In this document: positions 55,009 to 64,000 of the stretch, one piece after another
Layout of the letters: each line of letters begins with the position of its first letter
Position numbering within the stretch: the stretch's first letter is position 1
Assembly (NCBI GenBank): GCA_021730285.1
Contig: CP082962.1
Location: forward strand, 3,162,001 to 3,226,000
Reading direction: 5' to 3'
From: Desulfovibrio sp. JY
GTDB lineage: Bacteria > Desulfobacterota > Desulfovibrionia > Desulfovibrionales > Desulfovibrionaceae
Length of the DNA: 64,000 bases
Translations under genes and position numbers: made by a program
Notes under the pieces: model-generated
The model's database searches: none
What the model saw: only the letters and a program-made list of their open reading frames with translations
Told to the model about the DNA's origin: nothing

Positions 55009-55071
55009 GACAAAGGTGTCGCAGCTTCTTCTTAGAGCAAACTGACGGCGATAACCTGATAAAAAAATAAA

Positions 55072-55132
55072 AGATTTAGGAAGGGGAGAGCGCGAGAGGG
55101 GAGAACCCTTTTTAAAGGGTTTCCCCTCTCGC
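55072..55132 (-). repeat. 3'-end hairpin element after the M23 gene
   Basis: On the minus strand it begins 17 bases after the M23 peptidase stop. Same sequence as 2868-2925 and 38730-38788, including the CTCTCCCCTTCCTAAA tail. Confidence 0.75.
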
Positions 55133-55148
55133 ATTCTCTTCTCATTCC

Positions 55149-56447
55149 TTACATCTTATTGAGAATATTATCGTCGATCCAGTGCTGATCCCACCATTCG
55201 ACAGGGGAGGTGGGGTGGCCGAAGACCAGGACGCCGAAGTGCAGGTGGTCGCCGCCGGCGAGTCCGGTGGCCCCGGTCTTGGCGATGATCTGGCCCTTTT
55301 TGACGTCCTGCCCTTCCTTGACGTCGATTTCCCGGAGGTGGGCGTAGAGCGTTTGCAGTCCGAGCCCGTGGTCGATGATGATGGCGTTGCCGTAGATGCC
55401 GAAAAAGCCGGTGAAAACGACTTTGCCGCTGTTGGCCGCCGGCACCGGCGCGGCCTCGAGGGAGGCCAGGTCCACGCCCAGGTGGGTCTCCTGGTCGATT
55501 TCCTTGCCATTGTAATAGTAGGTCCGGTGATCGCCGAAACCGGCCTTGGGCGCGGCGTTGGGCAGGCGCAGGAAGGCCTTTTTGTCCCAGAGCATGGTCG
55601 GGGCCGTTGCCATGGCCAGATCGTGCAGCTTGGCCCGGTTTTTCTTGCGCAGTTCCTTGTTGACCCGCAGGTAGATTTCGAGATTGTCGCGAGTGTCGGT
55701 GATGATATTGTAATACTGGGGCATCTTGGACTCGAGAAAGTTGTCCGAGATGTTGATCCTGTCCTGGCGGAATTTCCGGGGAATGGCCTGGTAGCGGAAC
55801 GAGGCGTAGGCGGTGTTGCCGGCCTTGTCCACGGCCTTGACCTTGGGCACGAAATCCTTGGGGTCCATGTCGTAGGGAAAGACGAACAGCCCGAAATACT
55901 TTCCGTTTTCCTGCTTGAACGCGGGATAGAAGTCGTCGCCGACCACCACCCCGGCGCTTTCGGGGTCTTCGCTCAGCTGAAAGGACACCGCGCCAACGCC
56001 GCCTTGGCGGACGTTGTGGGCGAGGCTCAGCACGTCGATGCGCGGCGGAATGGTGTCCAGGGTGACGTCCTTGCTCAGCTTGACCGTGTTGCCGGCCCCG
56101 AAGTTGGCCAGGGAGCGGTCGGTGGCCGTGGCCACGAGCGTGAACGGGCCGTCGTGCAGTCCCGCCGGCTCCAGGGTGAATTTCTCCTCCGCCGTCTTGA
56201 CGGGCATGGCGTAGGTTTTGTCGAGCAGGGTGATCTGCTTGTCGCCCTGGGTCACGATGACCTTGGCGTTTTTGAGCCCCGCGCCGGCGTCCTTGAGCGT
56301 CAGGGTGAATTCCCGTTTGGGCGCGGCCACGGCGTTGTCCGGGGACAGCGCGATTTCGGGCTTGACGGTGTCGGTCAGGAAAAAATAGGCGGCCGCGCCG
56401 GCGGCCACGACCAAGATCAGAAAAAGGACAAAAACGAGTTTCTTCAT
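55149..56447 (-). CDS. M23-family metallopeptidase, intact active site
   Basis: A 432-residue membrane-anchored or exported protein: hydrophobic N-terminus (about 3-24), an Ig-like extracytoplasmic region and a C-terminal M23 peptidase domain. The zinc and catalytic residues are complete: H322 and D326 in ETHLGVDLA, H370 in YAHL, H401 and H403 in DHLHF. It should cut peptidoglycan cross-bridges. It is the paralogue of the inactive M23 protein at 30966-32390; the two match along their length. GAGGA precedes the ATG at 56447. It is divergent from the MscS-family gene across 148 bases. Confidence 0.9.
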   Translation of the reverse strand: MKKLVFVLFLILVVAAGAAAYFFLTDTVKPEIALSPDNAVAAPKREFTLTLKDAGAGLKNAKVIVTQGDKQITLLDKTYAMPVKTAEEKFTLEPAGLHDGPFTLVATATDRSLANFGAGNTVKLSKDVTLDTIPPRIDVLSLAHNVRQGGVGAVSFQLSEDPESAGVVVGDDFYPAFKQENGKYFGLFVFPYDMDPKDFVPKVKAVDKAGNTAYASFRYQAIPRKFRQDRINISDNFLESKMPQYYNIITDTRDNLEIYLRVNKELRKKNRAKLHDLAMATAPTMLWDKKAFLRLPNAAPKAGFGDHRTYYYNGKEIDQETHLGVDLASLEAAPVPAANSGKVVFTGFFGIYGNAIIIDHGLGLQTLYAHLREIDVKEGQDVKKGQIIAKTGATGLAGGDHLHFGVLVFGHPTSPVEWWDQHWIDDNILNKM

Positions 56448-56595
56448 GCTGGCTTCCTCACGTGTGCCGACCGCTTCATACCGGCCGGGCCGGGAAGGCG
56501 CAACCCCGCTTCCGGGCGATACAGGGCTTGCCCCGAGAGGCGTTTGCAGGCTACTGCCTTGGTATGCCTGCAAATGGTCGGTCCCAGGAGCCTTT

Positions 56596-58944
56596 ATGAA
56601 CGCCTTGCGCCTGTCGTGCCTGACGCTCTGCTGCCTGTGTGGCCTGGCCCTGTCGTGGGGGCCGTCTTCCGCCTTGGCCGACCGCGAGGATCCGACGCTG
56701 TGGAGTTCTATCGCGGAGGGGCTGCGCCAGAGCATCGTCTTAAAAAGACGTGAGCTTGCGCATATCAAGGAAAAGTTGCCGGCGGCCAGGGCCGCCCTGG
56801 CCCAGACCCTGGCCCAGGAGAGCAGCCGCCTCGATCAGGTGTTGCTGTTGCGGGGCGTGGCCGGGGAAACGCCCTGGGCCAGCCGCACGCTCATCATGCA
56901 GTTGCGCGAGATCGACAACGCCGTGGACGCGGCCAGCGGCTCCCTGGAGGACATGCACGACAGGCTGGCCCGCACCAAGGAGGAATACGCCACCCTGCGC
57001 CAGATACGGCTTCAGAACGCCAGTCGGGAATACACCGATCTGGTGAATGAGGAGCTGGCCGGCCCCGGGCGGGATTTCAAGGCGCTCAAGGACGAGGTGG
57101 ACACGGTCAAGACGGAAGTGGATGCCGCCTTGTCCCAGGCGTCGGGCCTGAAAAAGGATGTCCGCGAGGCCAGAACAAACGAAGTCGAGCGTTTCGTGCG
57201 CCTTTTCGGCGAGACCTATTTCGCTTCTTCCGGTTCCTTGCTGCGGCTGGGCAATCTTCGCGGCGCCATGGACGATCTGCGCCAATGGATCGATACCGCG
57301 CCGCGTTTTTGGGGGCCCATCCTGGCCTGGACCGATTGGGGCCGGTTTTGGCTGACCGGGCTTTTCGGCTTCGCGGCCTTTGGGGCGGTCATCACCCTGG
57401 CCCGGCGGCATTGGCCGACGGTCGGCGAGCTTTCCCGCCCGGGGCTTTTCTGGCTCGCCGTCGGCCTGGGGCTGGGCCTGGCCCGCCACACCGTCCTTTT
57501 CGCCGGAAACCAGTTCACGTCGCTCCCCTGGGTGCTGGCGACCTGCTGGGGGCTTGTGCTGCTGATGCCCCATGGGCCGGTGCTGTCCGTGCTTTTCGGG
57601 TGTTTCACCGCCGCCGCCTGTCTGGACGTCGTCAATACGCCGGCCAGCATCGTCGGCGCGCTCTGGCTGGTGGTGGCCGCCTTCGCCATCGTGCGGTTGC
57701 GCCGCGCCGGGTCCGCCGGGCCCTCGATCGTCGGTTTTTTTGCCGCCACGGCGGCGGCCGGTCTTTTCGGCTTTGGCCCGCAGGCGACCGCCCTGACCGA
57801 AGCGCTTTTCATGCTGCTTTTGGCCCTCGGGCTCACGGCGGCCATCCAACGCCGCCTGGACGGGCTGGCCGCCGGGCGCAAGCATTCCCTGGCCGGTCTG
57901 GCCGGGCCGCTGGCCGTGACGCTGATGGCCACGCTGTATGTGGTCTGGGTGCTGGTCTTCATGGGCGGCCCGGGACTTATGGACCGCGTCTTTGGCATGC
58001 GTTTTTCCATCGGCAAGGCGACCTTTTCCCTGGACGCCCTGGCCATGCTGTGCGTCGTCTTTTTCCTGTTGCGCCTGGTGCAGGCCTGGTTTGCCCAGTT
58101 GCTCGCTCTCGTGCGGCTGCGCGGCCGGACCGTGGAGCCCGCCTTGGCCCACACGATGGGCGCGGTCTTTTCCTATCTGACCTGGACGCTGTTCGTGCTG
58201 TTCGGCCTGCATCTCTTCGCCGTGCCGCTCGGGGCGCTGACCTGGATCGCCAGTGGCCTGTCGGTGGGCATCGGCTTTGGCCTCAAGGACATCGTCAACA
58301 ACTTCGTCAGCGGCCTGATCATCATGTTCGGCGGGGCGGTCAAGAAGGGGGACATCATCCAGCAGGGCAAGAATTTCGGCGAAGTGGTGGACTTGTCGGT
58401 GCGCAACACCATCATGCGCACCCTGGACAACACCACGGTCATCATTCCCAATTCGAGCTTTCTGCGCGGCGAGATCGTCAACCTCACCTACCAGGACGCT
58501 TCCATGCGCCTGACCATCCCCGTGACGGTGGCCCCCGGCACCAAGCTCAAGAAGGTGCGCAAAATCCTGCTCGCCGCGGCGAAGAAGCACCCCGACGTTT
58601 TGAAGAGTCCGCCGCCGGAGGTGGCGATGATCGCCTTCGCCCGTTTCGGGCTCCAGTTCGAGCTGTATGTCTGGATCGACAACTTCATGAAGAAGTTCCA
58701 GGTGCAGTCGGAACTGGCCACGACCATCGACCAGGAGTTCCAGGACAACAAGGTCATGCTGGCGTTCCAGGGCGTGAAGGTGAAGTACAAACCCAAGGGC
58801 ACGGAGGCCATGCAACTCGACGCCATGCGCGAGGAATTGCGGCGCAAGCGCTCGGAAACGTTCAAACGCTCGCGCACGCTGCGCCGGGTGCACGTCAGGA
58901 AACGCTGGCCGGCCCCGGCGGCGGCACGCTCCGGGGAGGCGTGA
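56596..58944 (+). CDS. large MscS-family mechanosensitive channel
   Basis: A 782-residue channel with a signal peptide (about 1-28), a periplasmic helical/coiled-coil region (about 35-225), eight or so membrane segments, and a C-terminal MscS core. The pore helix and beta domain read IASGLSVGIGFGLKDIVNNFVSG and GDIIQQGKNFGEVVDLSVRNTIMRTLDNTTVIIPNS. The size and periplasmic extension place it near MscK/YjeP-type members, which open under membrane tension to release solutes. ATG 56596 follows AGGAG. The stop overlaps the next ATG by one base. Confidence 0.9.
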   Translation: MNALRLSCLTLCCLCGLALSWGPSSALADREDPTLWSSIAEGLRQSIVLKRRELAHIKEKLPAARAALAQTLAQESSRLDQVLLLRGVAGETPWASRTLIMQLREIDNAVDAASGSLEDMHDRLARTKEEYATLRQIRLQNASREYTDLVNEELAGPGRDFKALKDEVDTVKTEVDAALSQASGLKKDVREARTNEVERFVRLFGETYFASSGSLLRLGNLRGAMDDLRQWIDTAPRFWGPILAWTDWGRFWLTGLFGFAAFGAVITLARRHWPTVGELSRPGLFWLAVGLGLGLARHTVLFAGNQFTSLPWVLATCWGLVLLMPHGPVLSVLFGCFTAAACLDVVNTPASIVGALWLVVAAFAIVRLRRAGSAGPSIVGFFAATAAAGLFGFGPQATALTEALFMLLLALGLTAAIQRRLDGLAAGRKHSLAGLAGPLAVTLMATLYVVWVLVFMGGPGLMDRVFGMRFSIGKATFSLDALAMLCVVFFLLRLVQAWFAQLLALVRLRGRTVEPALAHTMGAVFSYLTWTLFVLFGLHLFAVPLGALTWIASGLSVGIGFGLKDIVNNFVSGLIIMFGGAVKKGDIIQQGKNFGEVVDLSVRNTIMRTLDNTTVIIPNSSFLRGEIVNLTYQDASMRLTIPVTVAPGTKLKKVRKILLAAAKKHPDVLKSPPPEVAMIAFARFGLQFELYVWIDNFMKKFQVQSELATTIDQEFQDNKVMLAFQGVKVKYKPKGTEAMQLDAMREELRRKRSETFKRSRTLRRVHVRKRWPAPAAARSGEA

Positions 58945-60059
58945 TGCCACACCGCCCGATGTTGACGTTCATGCTGGCGATGGCGTGCCTGTGTGGCGCG
59001 CTGCTCCCGTCTGCCTGGGCTCGCAAGGCGCCCGCGGTCGCCCCGCCGAAGGTGGTCACCATCGGCATCGTCGAGGCGCCGCCCTTTGTCATAAAGGACG
59101 AGCACGGCCATTTCGTCGGCATCGCCATGGACCTGTGGCGCGACGTGGCCCGGGATATGGGGCTGGAATGGAAGGAGCGCGAGTACGACCTGGTCGGGCT
59201 GCTGGCGGCCCTGGAAAAAGGCTCGCTGGATGTCGGGGTTTCGGCGCTGTCCATAACGCCTGACCGCGAAGCGGTCATGGATTTCTCCCAGCCGTTTTAC
59301 TACACCGGCCTTGGCATCGCCGTGCCGGCCAAGGAGCATGTCGGGATCATCCGCCATGTGCTGCGCACGTTGTTTTCGTCGCAGGTCCTTCTCTATATCC
59401 TCTCACTTCTGACCTTGCTGTTGGCCGTGGGCACCCTCGTCTGGGCCATCGAACGCAAGCGCAATCCCGGGAATTTCCGGCCGGGCAAGCGGGGCATCGG
59501 CGACGGGTTGTGGTGGTCGGCCGTCACCATGACCTCGGTGGGCTATGGCGACTCCACGCCGAAAACGCTGTTCGGCCGCGCCGTGGCCCTGGTCTGGATG
59601 TTCGCTTCGGTCGCCTTGCTGGCTTCGTTTACCGCCGGCATCACCACCTCGCTGACCATGGCCTCCCTGGACACCGGCCAGGTGCATGACCAGGACGACC
59701 TGCACAAGGTCCGCACCGGCGTCAAGCGCGACTCCTCGGGCCAGGCGGAACTTGTCGCCTCCCACATCGGCGTGGTGCCCTACGATACGGCCATGCAGGG
59801 GCTTCAGGCGCTCGCGGCCGGCTCCCTCGACGCCTTTGTTTTCGACCAGCCCATACTCCGTTATTACGTACACAAGGATTTCCCCGGCCAGATCAAAATA
59901 TTGCCGGGCTTTTTCGATCCCCAGCTCTACGGTTTCGCTTTTTCCCGGGATTCCCCTTTGCGCAAGGCCGTCAATGTGGCCTTGCTGCGGCGGATGGAGG
60001 ATCACGAGTACCGGCTGAAGCTTTTCGGGCCCTACCTGGGCAAGGGCGCGGTGCATTAG
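58944..60059 (+). CDS. GluR0-type ligand-gated potassium channel
   Basis: A 371-residue protein with a signal peptide (about 1-26) and a periplasmic amino-acid-binding domain split by a channel: first lobe about 38-135 (the conserved arginine R108 in SITPDREAVMDFSQPF), first membrane helix about 146-168, potassium-selectivity loop SVGYGD (198-203), second helix about 211-233, then the second lobe to the C-terminus. This is the layout of bacterial ionotropic glutamate receptors such as GluR0, where ligand binding opens a potassium pore. The ligand is unknown. Its ATG overlaps the MscS stop, so both channels are probably made together. Confidence 0.88.
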   Translation: MPHRPMLTFMLAMACLCGALLPSAWARKAPAVAPPKVVTIGIVEAPPFVIKDEHGHFVGIAMDLWRDVARDMGLEWKEREYDLVGLLAALEKGSLDVGVSALSITPDREAVMDFSQPFYYTGLGIAVPAKEHVGIIRHVLRTLFSSQVLLYILSLLTLLLAVGTLVWAIERKRNPGNFRPGKRGIGDGLWWSAVTMTSVGYGDSTPKTLFGRAVALVWMFASVALLASFTAGITTSLTMASLDTGQVHDQDDLHKVRTGVKRDSSGQAELVASHIGVVPYDTAMQGLQALAAGSLDAFVFDQPILRYYVHKDFPGQIKILPGFFDPQLYGFAFSRDSPLRKAVNVALLRRMEDHEYRLKLFGPYLGKGAVH

Positions 60060-60342
60060 GTTTCCCCCGGTGATGCCGCAAAAGGGAAGGACGGGGGAAA
60101 GGGGAAGTGCGAAAGGGGCTACGGCTCTTTTCATAAGGTTTTTCCTCTCGTATATTCCTTCTCAAAGGAACGTGCCGGCCAAGTGCTCCTTTCAATGCGG
60201 CAATATAGCGACATCATCCGTTAATGCCTTGACTTTACCGCTTGAATGTTGGAAACAATCACTATTCCCAAACCAAGGATTTTTCCCAGCGCCCAGCCGC
60301 TTTTGCAGGCACGGTGCGTTTTAAAGAGAGGAGACCGCATTC
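60060..60342. other. gap with a degenerate hairpin copy
   Basis: 283 bases without a gene. 60085-60153 resembles a decayed copy of the minus-orientation 3'-end element (AGGGGAAGTGCGAAAGGGG...TTTTTCCTCTCGTA). A TTGACT at 60229-60234 with AACAAT 18 bases later is a weak promoter candidate for the efflux genes. Confidence 0.4.
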
Positions 60343-61563
60343 ATGCCTGTCGCACCCCCGCGCGTCGCTTCCCGGCCGAGAACCGCTTCCTGCCTGCTTA
60401 TCGTGCTGGCGCTGACCGTCGCCGCCCTTCTGGCGGGATGTGACCGGAAAAAGCCCCAGGCCGAAGCTCCGACCCCGGTCGAGGTTACGGTGGTGGAAGC
60501 CAAGGCCACCACCGCGCCGCTGGCCGTGGACGGCATCGGGCATGTGTACGCCCTGCGCACCGTCAATGTCCGCAGCCAGGTTTCGGGCGTGCTCAAGGAA
60601 ACCTATTTTGCCGAAGGCGACCTGGTCAAGGAAGGGCAGCCCCTGCTCCTGATCGACCCGGCCCCCTACAAGGCCCAGCTCGATGAGGCCACAAGCACGC
60701 TTGCCCGCGACCGGGTCACCGCCGCCCAGGCCCAGCGGGACTGGCTGCGCTATAAGGACCTCGTGGCCCAGGCCGTCATCAGCCAGGACGACTACGAACA
60801 GAAACGCACCGCCTACAGGCAGGATCTGGAGCAGGTCCGCGTGGACGAGGCGTCCGTGCAAAACGCCAAGGTCAACCTCGGCTACTGCTACATCAACGCC
60901 CCGTGCACGGGCGTGGTCGGCCTCCAGCAGTACAAGACCGGCAACCTGATCAAGTCCGAGGACTATATCATCGTCACCCTCAACCAGATCGAGCCCATAA
61001 ACGTCCAGTTCGCCGTGGCCGAGAAATACCTGCCCGACATCCGCAAGTATGCGGCCAAGGGCAAGCTGGCTGTGGAGGCGAGTCCTCCCACCCATCCAGA
61101 GCTGGTGGCCAAGGGCACGCTCACGGTCATCAACAACACCGTGGACGTGAATTCCGGCACCATCACCTTGCAGGGGGAATTCCAAAATAAGGACAAGGTG
61201 TTGTGGCCGGGACAATTCGTCAACGCCTCGGTCGTCCTGGCCGACACGGCCGACACCATCCTGCTGCCCTCGAGCGCCCTGGTCGAAACCCAGGACGGCT
61301 CTTCGGTTTTCATCGCCAAGCCCGACAACACGGTGGAGATGCGCACCATCACCGTCGGCCGCAAGATCGGCCCGGACACGGTGATCGAAAAGGGCGTGTC
61401 CGCGGGCGACAAAGTCATCACTTCCGGCCAGATCAAGCTGTTCCCCGGCGTTCCCGTCAAGATCGTCAGCGCGCAGAACTACAAGGAAGGTCCGGTTTCC
61501 CCCGCCGCCGTGGCGGGCAAGGGTAAGGCGGCCGGCGCGTCCAAGGAAGGCCAGGGGAACTAG
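60343..61563 (+). CDS. RND efflux periplasmic adaptor lipoprotein
   Basis: A 406-residue membrane-fusion protein with a signal peptide ending in the lipobox LLAGC (about residues 27-31), so it is probably lipid-anchored. Adaptor features follow: a barrel-sandwich hybrid domain (VNVRSQVSGVLKETYFAEGDLVKEGQPLLLID), a helical hairpin, and the returning strand CYINAPCTGVVGL. These proteins link an inner-membrane RND pump to an outer-membrane channel. The permease begins two bases after the stop. The outer-membrane partner is not in this window. Confidence 0.92.
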   Translation: MPVAPPRVASRPRTASCLLIVLALTVAALLAGCDRKKPQAEAPTPVEVTVVEAKATTAPLAVDGIGHVYALRTVNVRSQVSGVLKETYFAEGDLVKEGQPLLLIDPAPYKAQLDEATSTLARDRVTAAQAQRDWLRYKDLVAQAVISQDDYEQKRTAYRQDLEQVRVDEASVQNAKVNLGYCYINAPCTGVVGLQQYKTGNLIKSEDYIIVTLNQIEPINVQFAVAEKYLPDIRKYAAKGKLAVEASPPTHPELVAKGTLTVINNTVDVNSGTITLQGEFQNKDKVLWPGQFVNASVVLADTADTILLPSSALVETQDGSSVFIAKPDNTVEMRTITVGRKIGPDTVIEKGVSAGDKVITSGQIKLFPGVPVKIVSAQNYKEGPVSPAAVAGKGKAAGASKEGQGN

Positions 61564-61565
61564 AC

Positions 61566-64000
61566 ATGACCGACCTGTTTATCAAGCGGCCGGTCGCGAC
61601 CACGCTGCTCATGGCGGCGCTGATCTTTTTCGGCGTGGTGTCCTACTTCTCGCTGCCCATAAGCGAGATGCCGAGCATCGACTTCCCCACCATCCAGGTG
61701 ACGGCCAGCCTTCCTGGCGCGGACCCCCAGACCATGGCCTCGGCCGTGGCTACCCCCCTGGAGCGGCAGTTCACCTCCATCTCGGGCCTGCAGTCGATGA
61801 GCTCGAGCAACTCGCTCGGCACCACCACCATCACGCTCCAGTTCGACCTCTCGCGCAACATCGACGGCGCCGGCACCGACGTTTTGACCTACATCAACGC
61901 CGCCCAGGGCAGCCTGCCCAACAACATGCCGAGCCCCCCGACCTTCCAGAAGGTCAACCCGGCCGACATGCCCATCATCTACATCCGCGTGTCCAGCCAG
62001 ACCATGCCGCTGTACCGCGTGACCAACTACGCCAAGGTCTACATCGCCCAGCGCATTTCCATGATCAACGGCGTGGCCCAGGTGGCCGTGTACGGCGACC
62101 AGACTTATTCCCCGCGCGTGCAGGTCAATCCGGACAAGCTGGCGGCGCTCGGCATCGGCGTGGACGAGGTGGCCACCGCCTTCAACAACGAGACCGTGCT
62201 CCAGCCGACAGGCTCCCTCTATGGCCTCGACAAGCTGTACACCATCAAGGCCCAGGGCCAGCTGACCAGCGCCACGGCCTACAACCGCCAGATCATCGCC
62301 TACAGGAACGGCAATCCCGTGCGCCTCCAGGACGTGGGCCGGGCCATCAATTCCACGATAAACGACAAGAATGCGGCCTTTTTCGACCAGCAGCAGGGTA
62401 TCGTCATCGCGGTCAAGCGCGCGGCCGGCACCAACACCATCCAGCTCGTGGACGCCATCCGGGCCATGATACCGGGCATCGAGGCCACGCTGCCGCCCTC
62501 GGTCAAACTGGAATTCCTCTACGACCGCTCGACCTCCATCAAGGCGGCCATCGACGACGTCGAATTCACCCTGCTCATTTCCACCATCCTGGTGGTCATC
62601 GTCGTCTATCTCTTCCTCAACAACCTCCCCGCCACCATCATCGCCGGCCTGGCCCTGCCCACGGCCCTTATCGGCACCCTCTCGATCATGGTGGCCTTCA
62701 ACTTTTCCATCGACAACCTCTCGGCCATGGCCATCATACTCGCCGTCGGCTTCGTGGTGGATGACGCCATCGTCATGATCGAAAACGTGGTGCGCCACAC
62801 CGAGATGGGCAAAAAGATCATGCAGGCGTCCCTGGACGGGGCGCGTCAGATCGGCTTCACCATCGTGTCCATGACGCTGTCGCTGGTGGCGGTCTTTATC
62901 CCCATCATGTTCATGGCCGGCATCCTCGGCCGGGTGCTCAACGAGATGGCCGTGACCATCACCCTGTGCATCCTCGTCTCCGGCTTCGTCACCCTGTCCC
63001 TGACCCCTATGCTGTGCAGCCGGTTTCTTTCGGGCAAGATTTCCGAATCGGGCCGGCTCTTCAAATGGGTCGAGCTGGGCTACGAGAAATCCCTGCATTT
63101 CGCCCTGCGCTGGCGTTTTTTCGTCATGATCCTGTCCGTGGCCCTGCTCGGCCTCACGCTGTGGCTTTTTACCGTCATTCCCACGGGCTTTATTCCGGCC
63201 ACGGACTCGGGCATCTTCTACGCCTTCGGCATGGCCGAGCAGAGCGCTTCCTTCGAGACCATGAAGGAACGGGTGCTCAAGGTCGGCCGCGTGTTCATGG
63301 CCGACCCGGACATCTTCAAATTCATCGGCGTTGTCGGCGTCGGCGGCCCCAACACCTCCATGAACAACGCGGCCATGTTTCCGCTCTTGGCGCCCATGGA
63401 CAAGCGCAAGCACAGCGCCCAGGAGATCATCGACTACCTGCGGCCCAAGGTGGCCCAGATCCCGGACCTCTTCGTCTTCATGTACAATCCGCCCTCCATC
63501 CAGATCGGCGGCAAGCAGACCAAGGCCCTCTACCAGTTCACGCTGCTTTCCCCCGATCCGGACGAACTCTATCCCGTGGCCCGAAAGATGGCCGGGGCGA
63601 TGCACAAACTGCCCGAGATCACCGACGTCAACACCGACATGCAAAACGACGGGCCCCAGGTCTTTATCGACATCGACCGGGACAAGGCCCAGGCGCTCGG
63701 CATCAGCACCTCCTCCATCGAGACGGCGCTCATGACCGCTTATGCGGCCCGGCAGGTCACCAACCTCTACGGAGCCACAGACACCTACAAGGTCATCGTG
63801 GAGGTGCAGCCCGAATTCCAGCGGCGGCCGGACCTGCTCAACAAGCTCTACGTCAAGTCCAGCAACATGGACGCGAACGGCAATCCCATCATGGTGCCCT
63901 TAAACGGGCTGGTCAAAATGCACGAAGGCGTGGGGCCCCTCGTGGTCAACCACACCGGCCAGCTCACCTCGGTGACCATCTCGTTTAACACCGCAGGCAA
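61566..64000 (+). CDS. RND multidrug efflux permease (3' end outside window)
   Basis: The frame runs from ATG 61566 to the right edge without a stop: 811 codons are visible of about 1030 expected. It begins MTDLFIKRPVATTLLMAALI, with the porter-domain start LPISEMPSIDFPTIQVTASLPGADPQTM and the central membrane motif AIILAVGFVVDDAIVMIENVVRH carrying the proton-relay aspartates. This is the HAE1/MdtB-type subfamily that pumps drugs or other hydrophobic compounds out of the cell using the proton gradient. It forms a two-gene unit with the preceding adaptor. Confidence 0.94.
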   Translation, partial: MTDLFIKRPVATTLLMAALIFFGVVSYFSLPISEMPSIDFPTIQVTASLPGADPQTMASAVATPLERQFTSISGLQSMSSSNSLGTTTITLQFDLSRNIDGAGTDVLTYINAAQGSLPNNMPSPPTFQKVNPADMPIIYIRVSSQTMPLYRVTNYAKVYIAQRISMINGVAQVAVYGDQTYSPRVQVNPDKLAALGIGVDEVATAFNNETVLQPTGSLYGLDKLYTIKAQGQLTSATAYNRQIIAYRNGNPVRLQDVGRAINSTINDKNAAFFDQQQGIVIAVKRAAGTNTIQLVDAIRAMIPGIEATLPPSVKLEFLYDRSTSIKAAIDDVEFTLLISTILVVIVVYLFLNNLPATIIAGLALPTALIGTLSIMVAFNFSIDNLSAMAIILAVGFVVDDAIVMIENVVRHTEMGKKIMQASLDGARQIGFTIVSMTLSLVAVFIPIMFMAGILGRVLNEMAVTITLCILVSGFVTLSLTPMLCSRFLSGKISESGRLFKWVELGYEKSLHFALRWRFFVMILSVALLGLTLWLFTVIPTGFIPATDSGIFYAFGMAEQSASFETMKERVLKVGRVFMADPDIFKFIGVVGVGGPNTSMNNAAMFPLLAPMDKRKHSAQEIIDYLRPKVAQIPDLFVFMYNPPSIQIGGKQTKALYQFTLLSPDPDELYPVARKMAGAMHKLPEITDVNTDMQNDGPQVFIDIDRDKAQALGISTSSIETALMTAYAARQVTNLYGATDTYKVIVEVQPEFQRRPDLLNKLYVKSSNMDANGNPIMVPLNGLVKMHEGVGPLVVNHTGQLTSVTISFNTAG

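Overview
The window is high-GC bacterial chromosome that looks like a sulfate-reducing deltaproteobacterium of the Desulfovibrionaceae (Desulfovibrio/Solidesulfovibrio type). The strongest marker is a complete qrcABCD operon (24399-29185) for the menaquinone reductase complex that links periplasmic electron carriers to the quinone pool in these organisms. A corrinoid-activating ASKHA/ferredoxin protein, a very large pyruvate carboxylase and a long PEP-synthase-like enzyme fit an anaerobe of this group. No rRNA, tRNA, CRISPR array, IS transposase or prophage was seen.

Layout. 1-257: 3' end of a PHP-domain gene. 258-1401: an AT-richer patch holding one membrane-anchored receiver-like protein. 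1495-9584, all on the minus strand: CNT nucleoside transporter, TauE/SafE exporter, YihY-type membrane protein, an unknown 87-aa protein, trmO-eamA-thiL, and cutA-PfkB kinase. 9758-13745 (plus): a MagIII-like DNA glycosylase followed by the envC-like/ctpA/yibQ-like cell-envelope set. 14247-17918: acyltransferase, MBL-fold hydrolase, L,D-transpeptidase and NlpC/P60 lipoprotein. 18200-24193: RACo-like activator, Rsm22-family protein, lipA, then rfbC and manC for surface sugar nucleotides. 24399-29185: qrcABCD, closed by a clear terminator. 29382-33659: polyprenyl-phosphate sugar transferase, a degenerate M23 protein and icd. 33850-38617: hyuA, a glycosyltransferase-like gene and hyuB. 38963-44986: the proteostasis run tig-clpP-clpX-lon. 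45237-54822: cca, birA, pyc and a ppsA-like gene; BirA would biotinylate the Pyc next to it, and Pyc plus PpsA form an anaplerotic/gluconeogenic pair. 55149-60059: an intact M23 peptidase (paralogue of the degenerate one), a large MscS-family channel and an overlapping GluR0-type channel. 60343-64000: RND efflux adaptor and the start of its permease.

The most distinctive feature outside the genes is a family of strong hairpins, about 13 copies in 64 kb. Most lie 5-40 nt after a stop codon and read in the gene's own direction, with a shared 3' tail (CCCC(C)TT...AAA..TTT). Two longer copies (8072-8280 and 14012-14222) form multi-stem structures in which paired arms differ by compensating changes, which argues that the fold is under selection. 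Other points of interest are the M23 pair with one dead active site, a probably leaderless mRNA for the RACo-like gene, sigma-54-like promoters before the sugar transferase and clpP, a C-terminal zinc ribbon on pyruvate carboxylase, a PEP synthase enlarged in three places, and the overlapping MscS/GluR0 channel genes.
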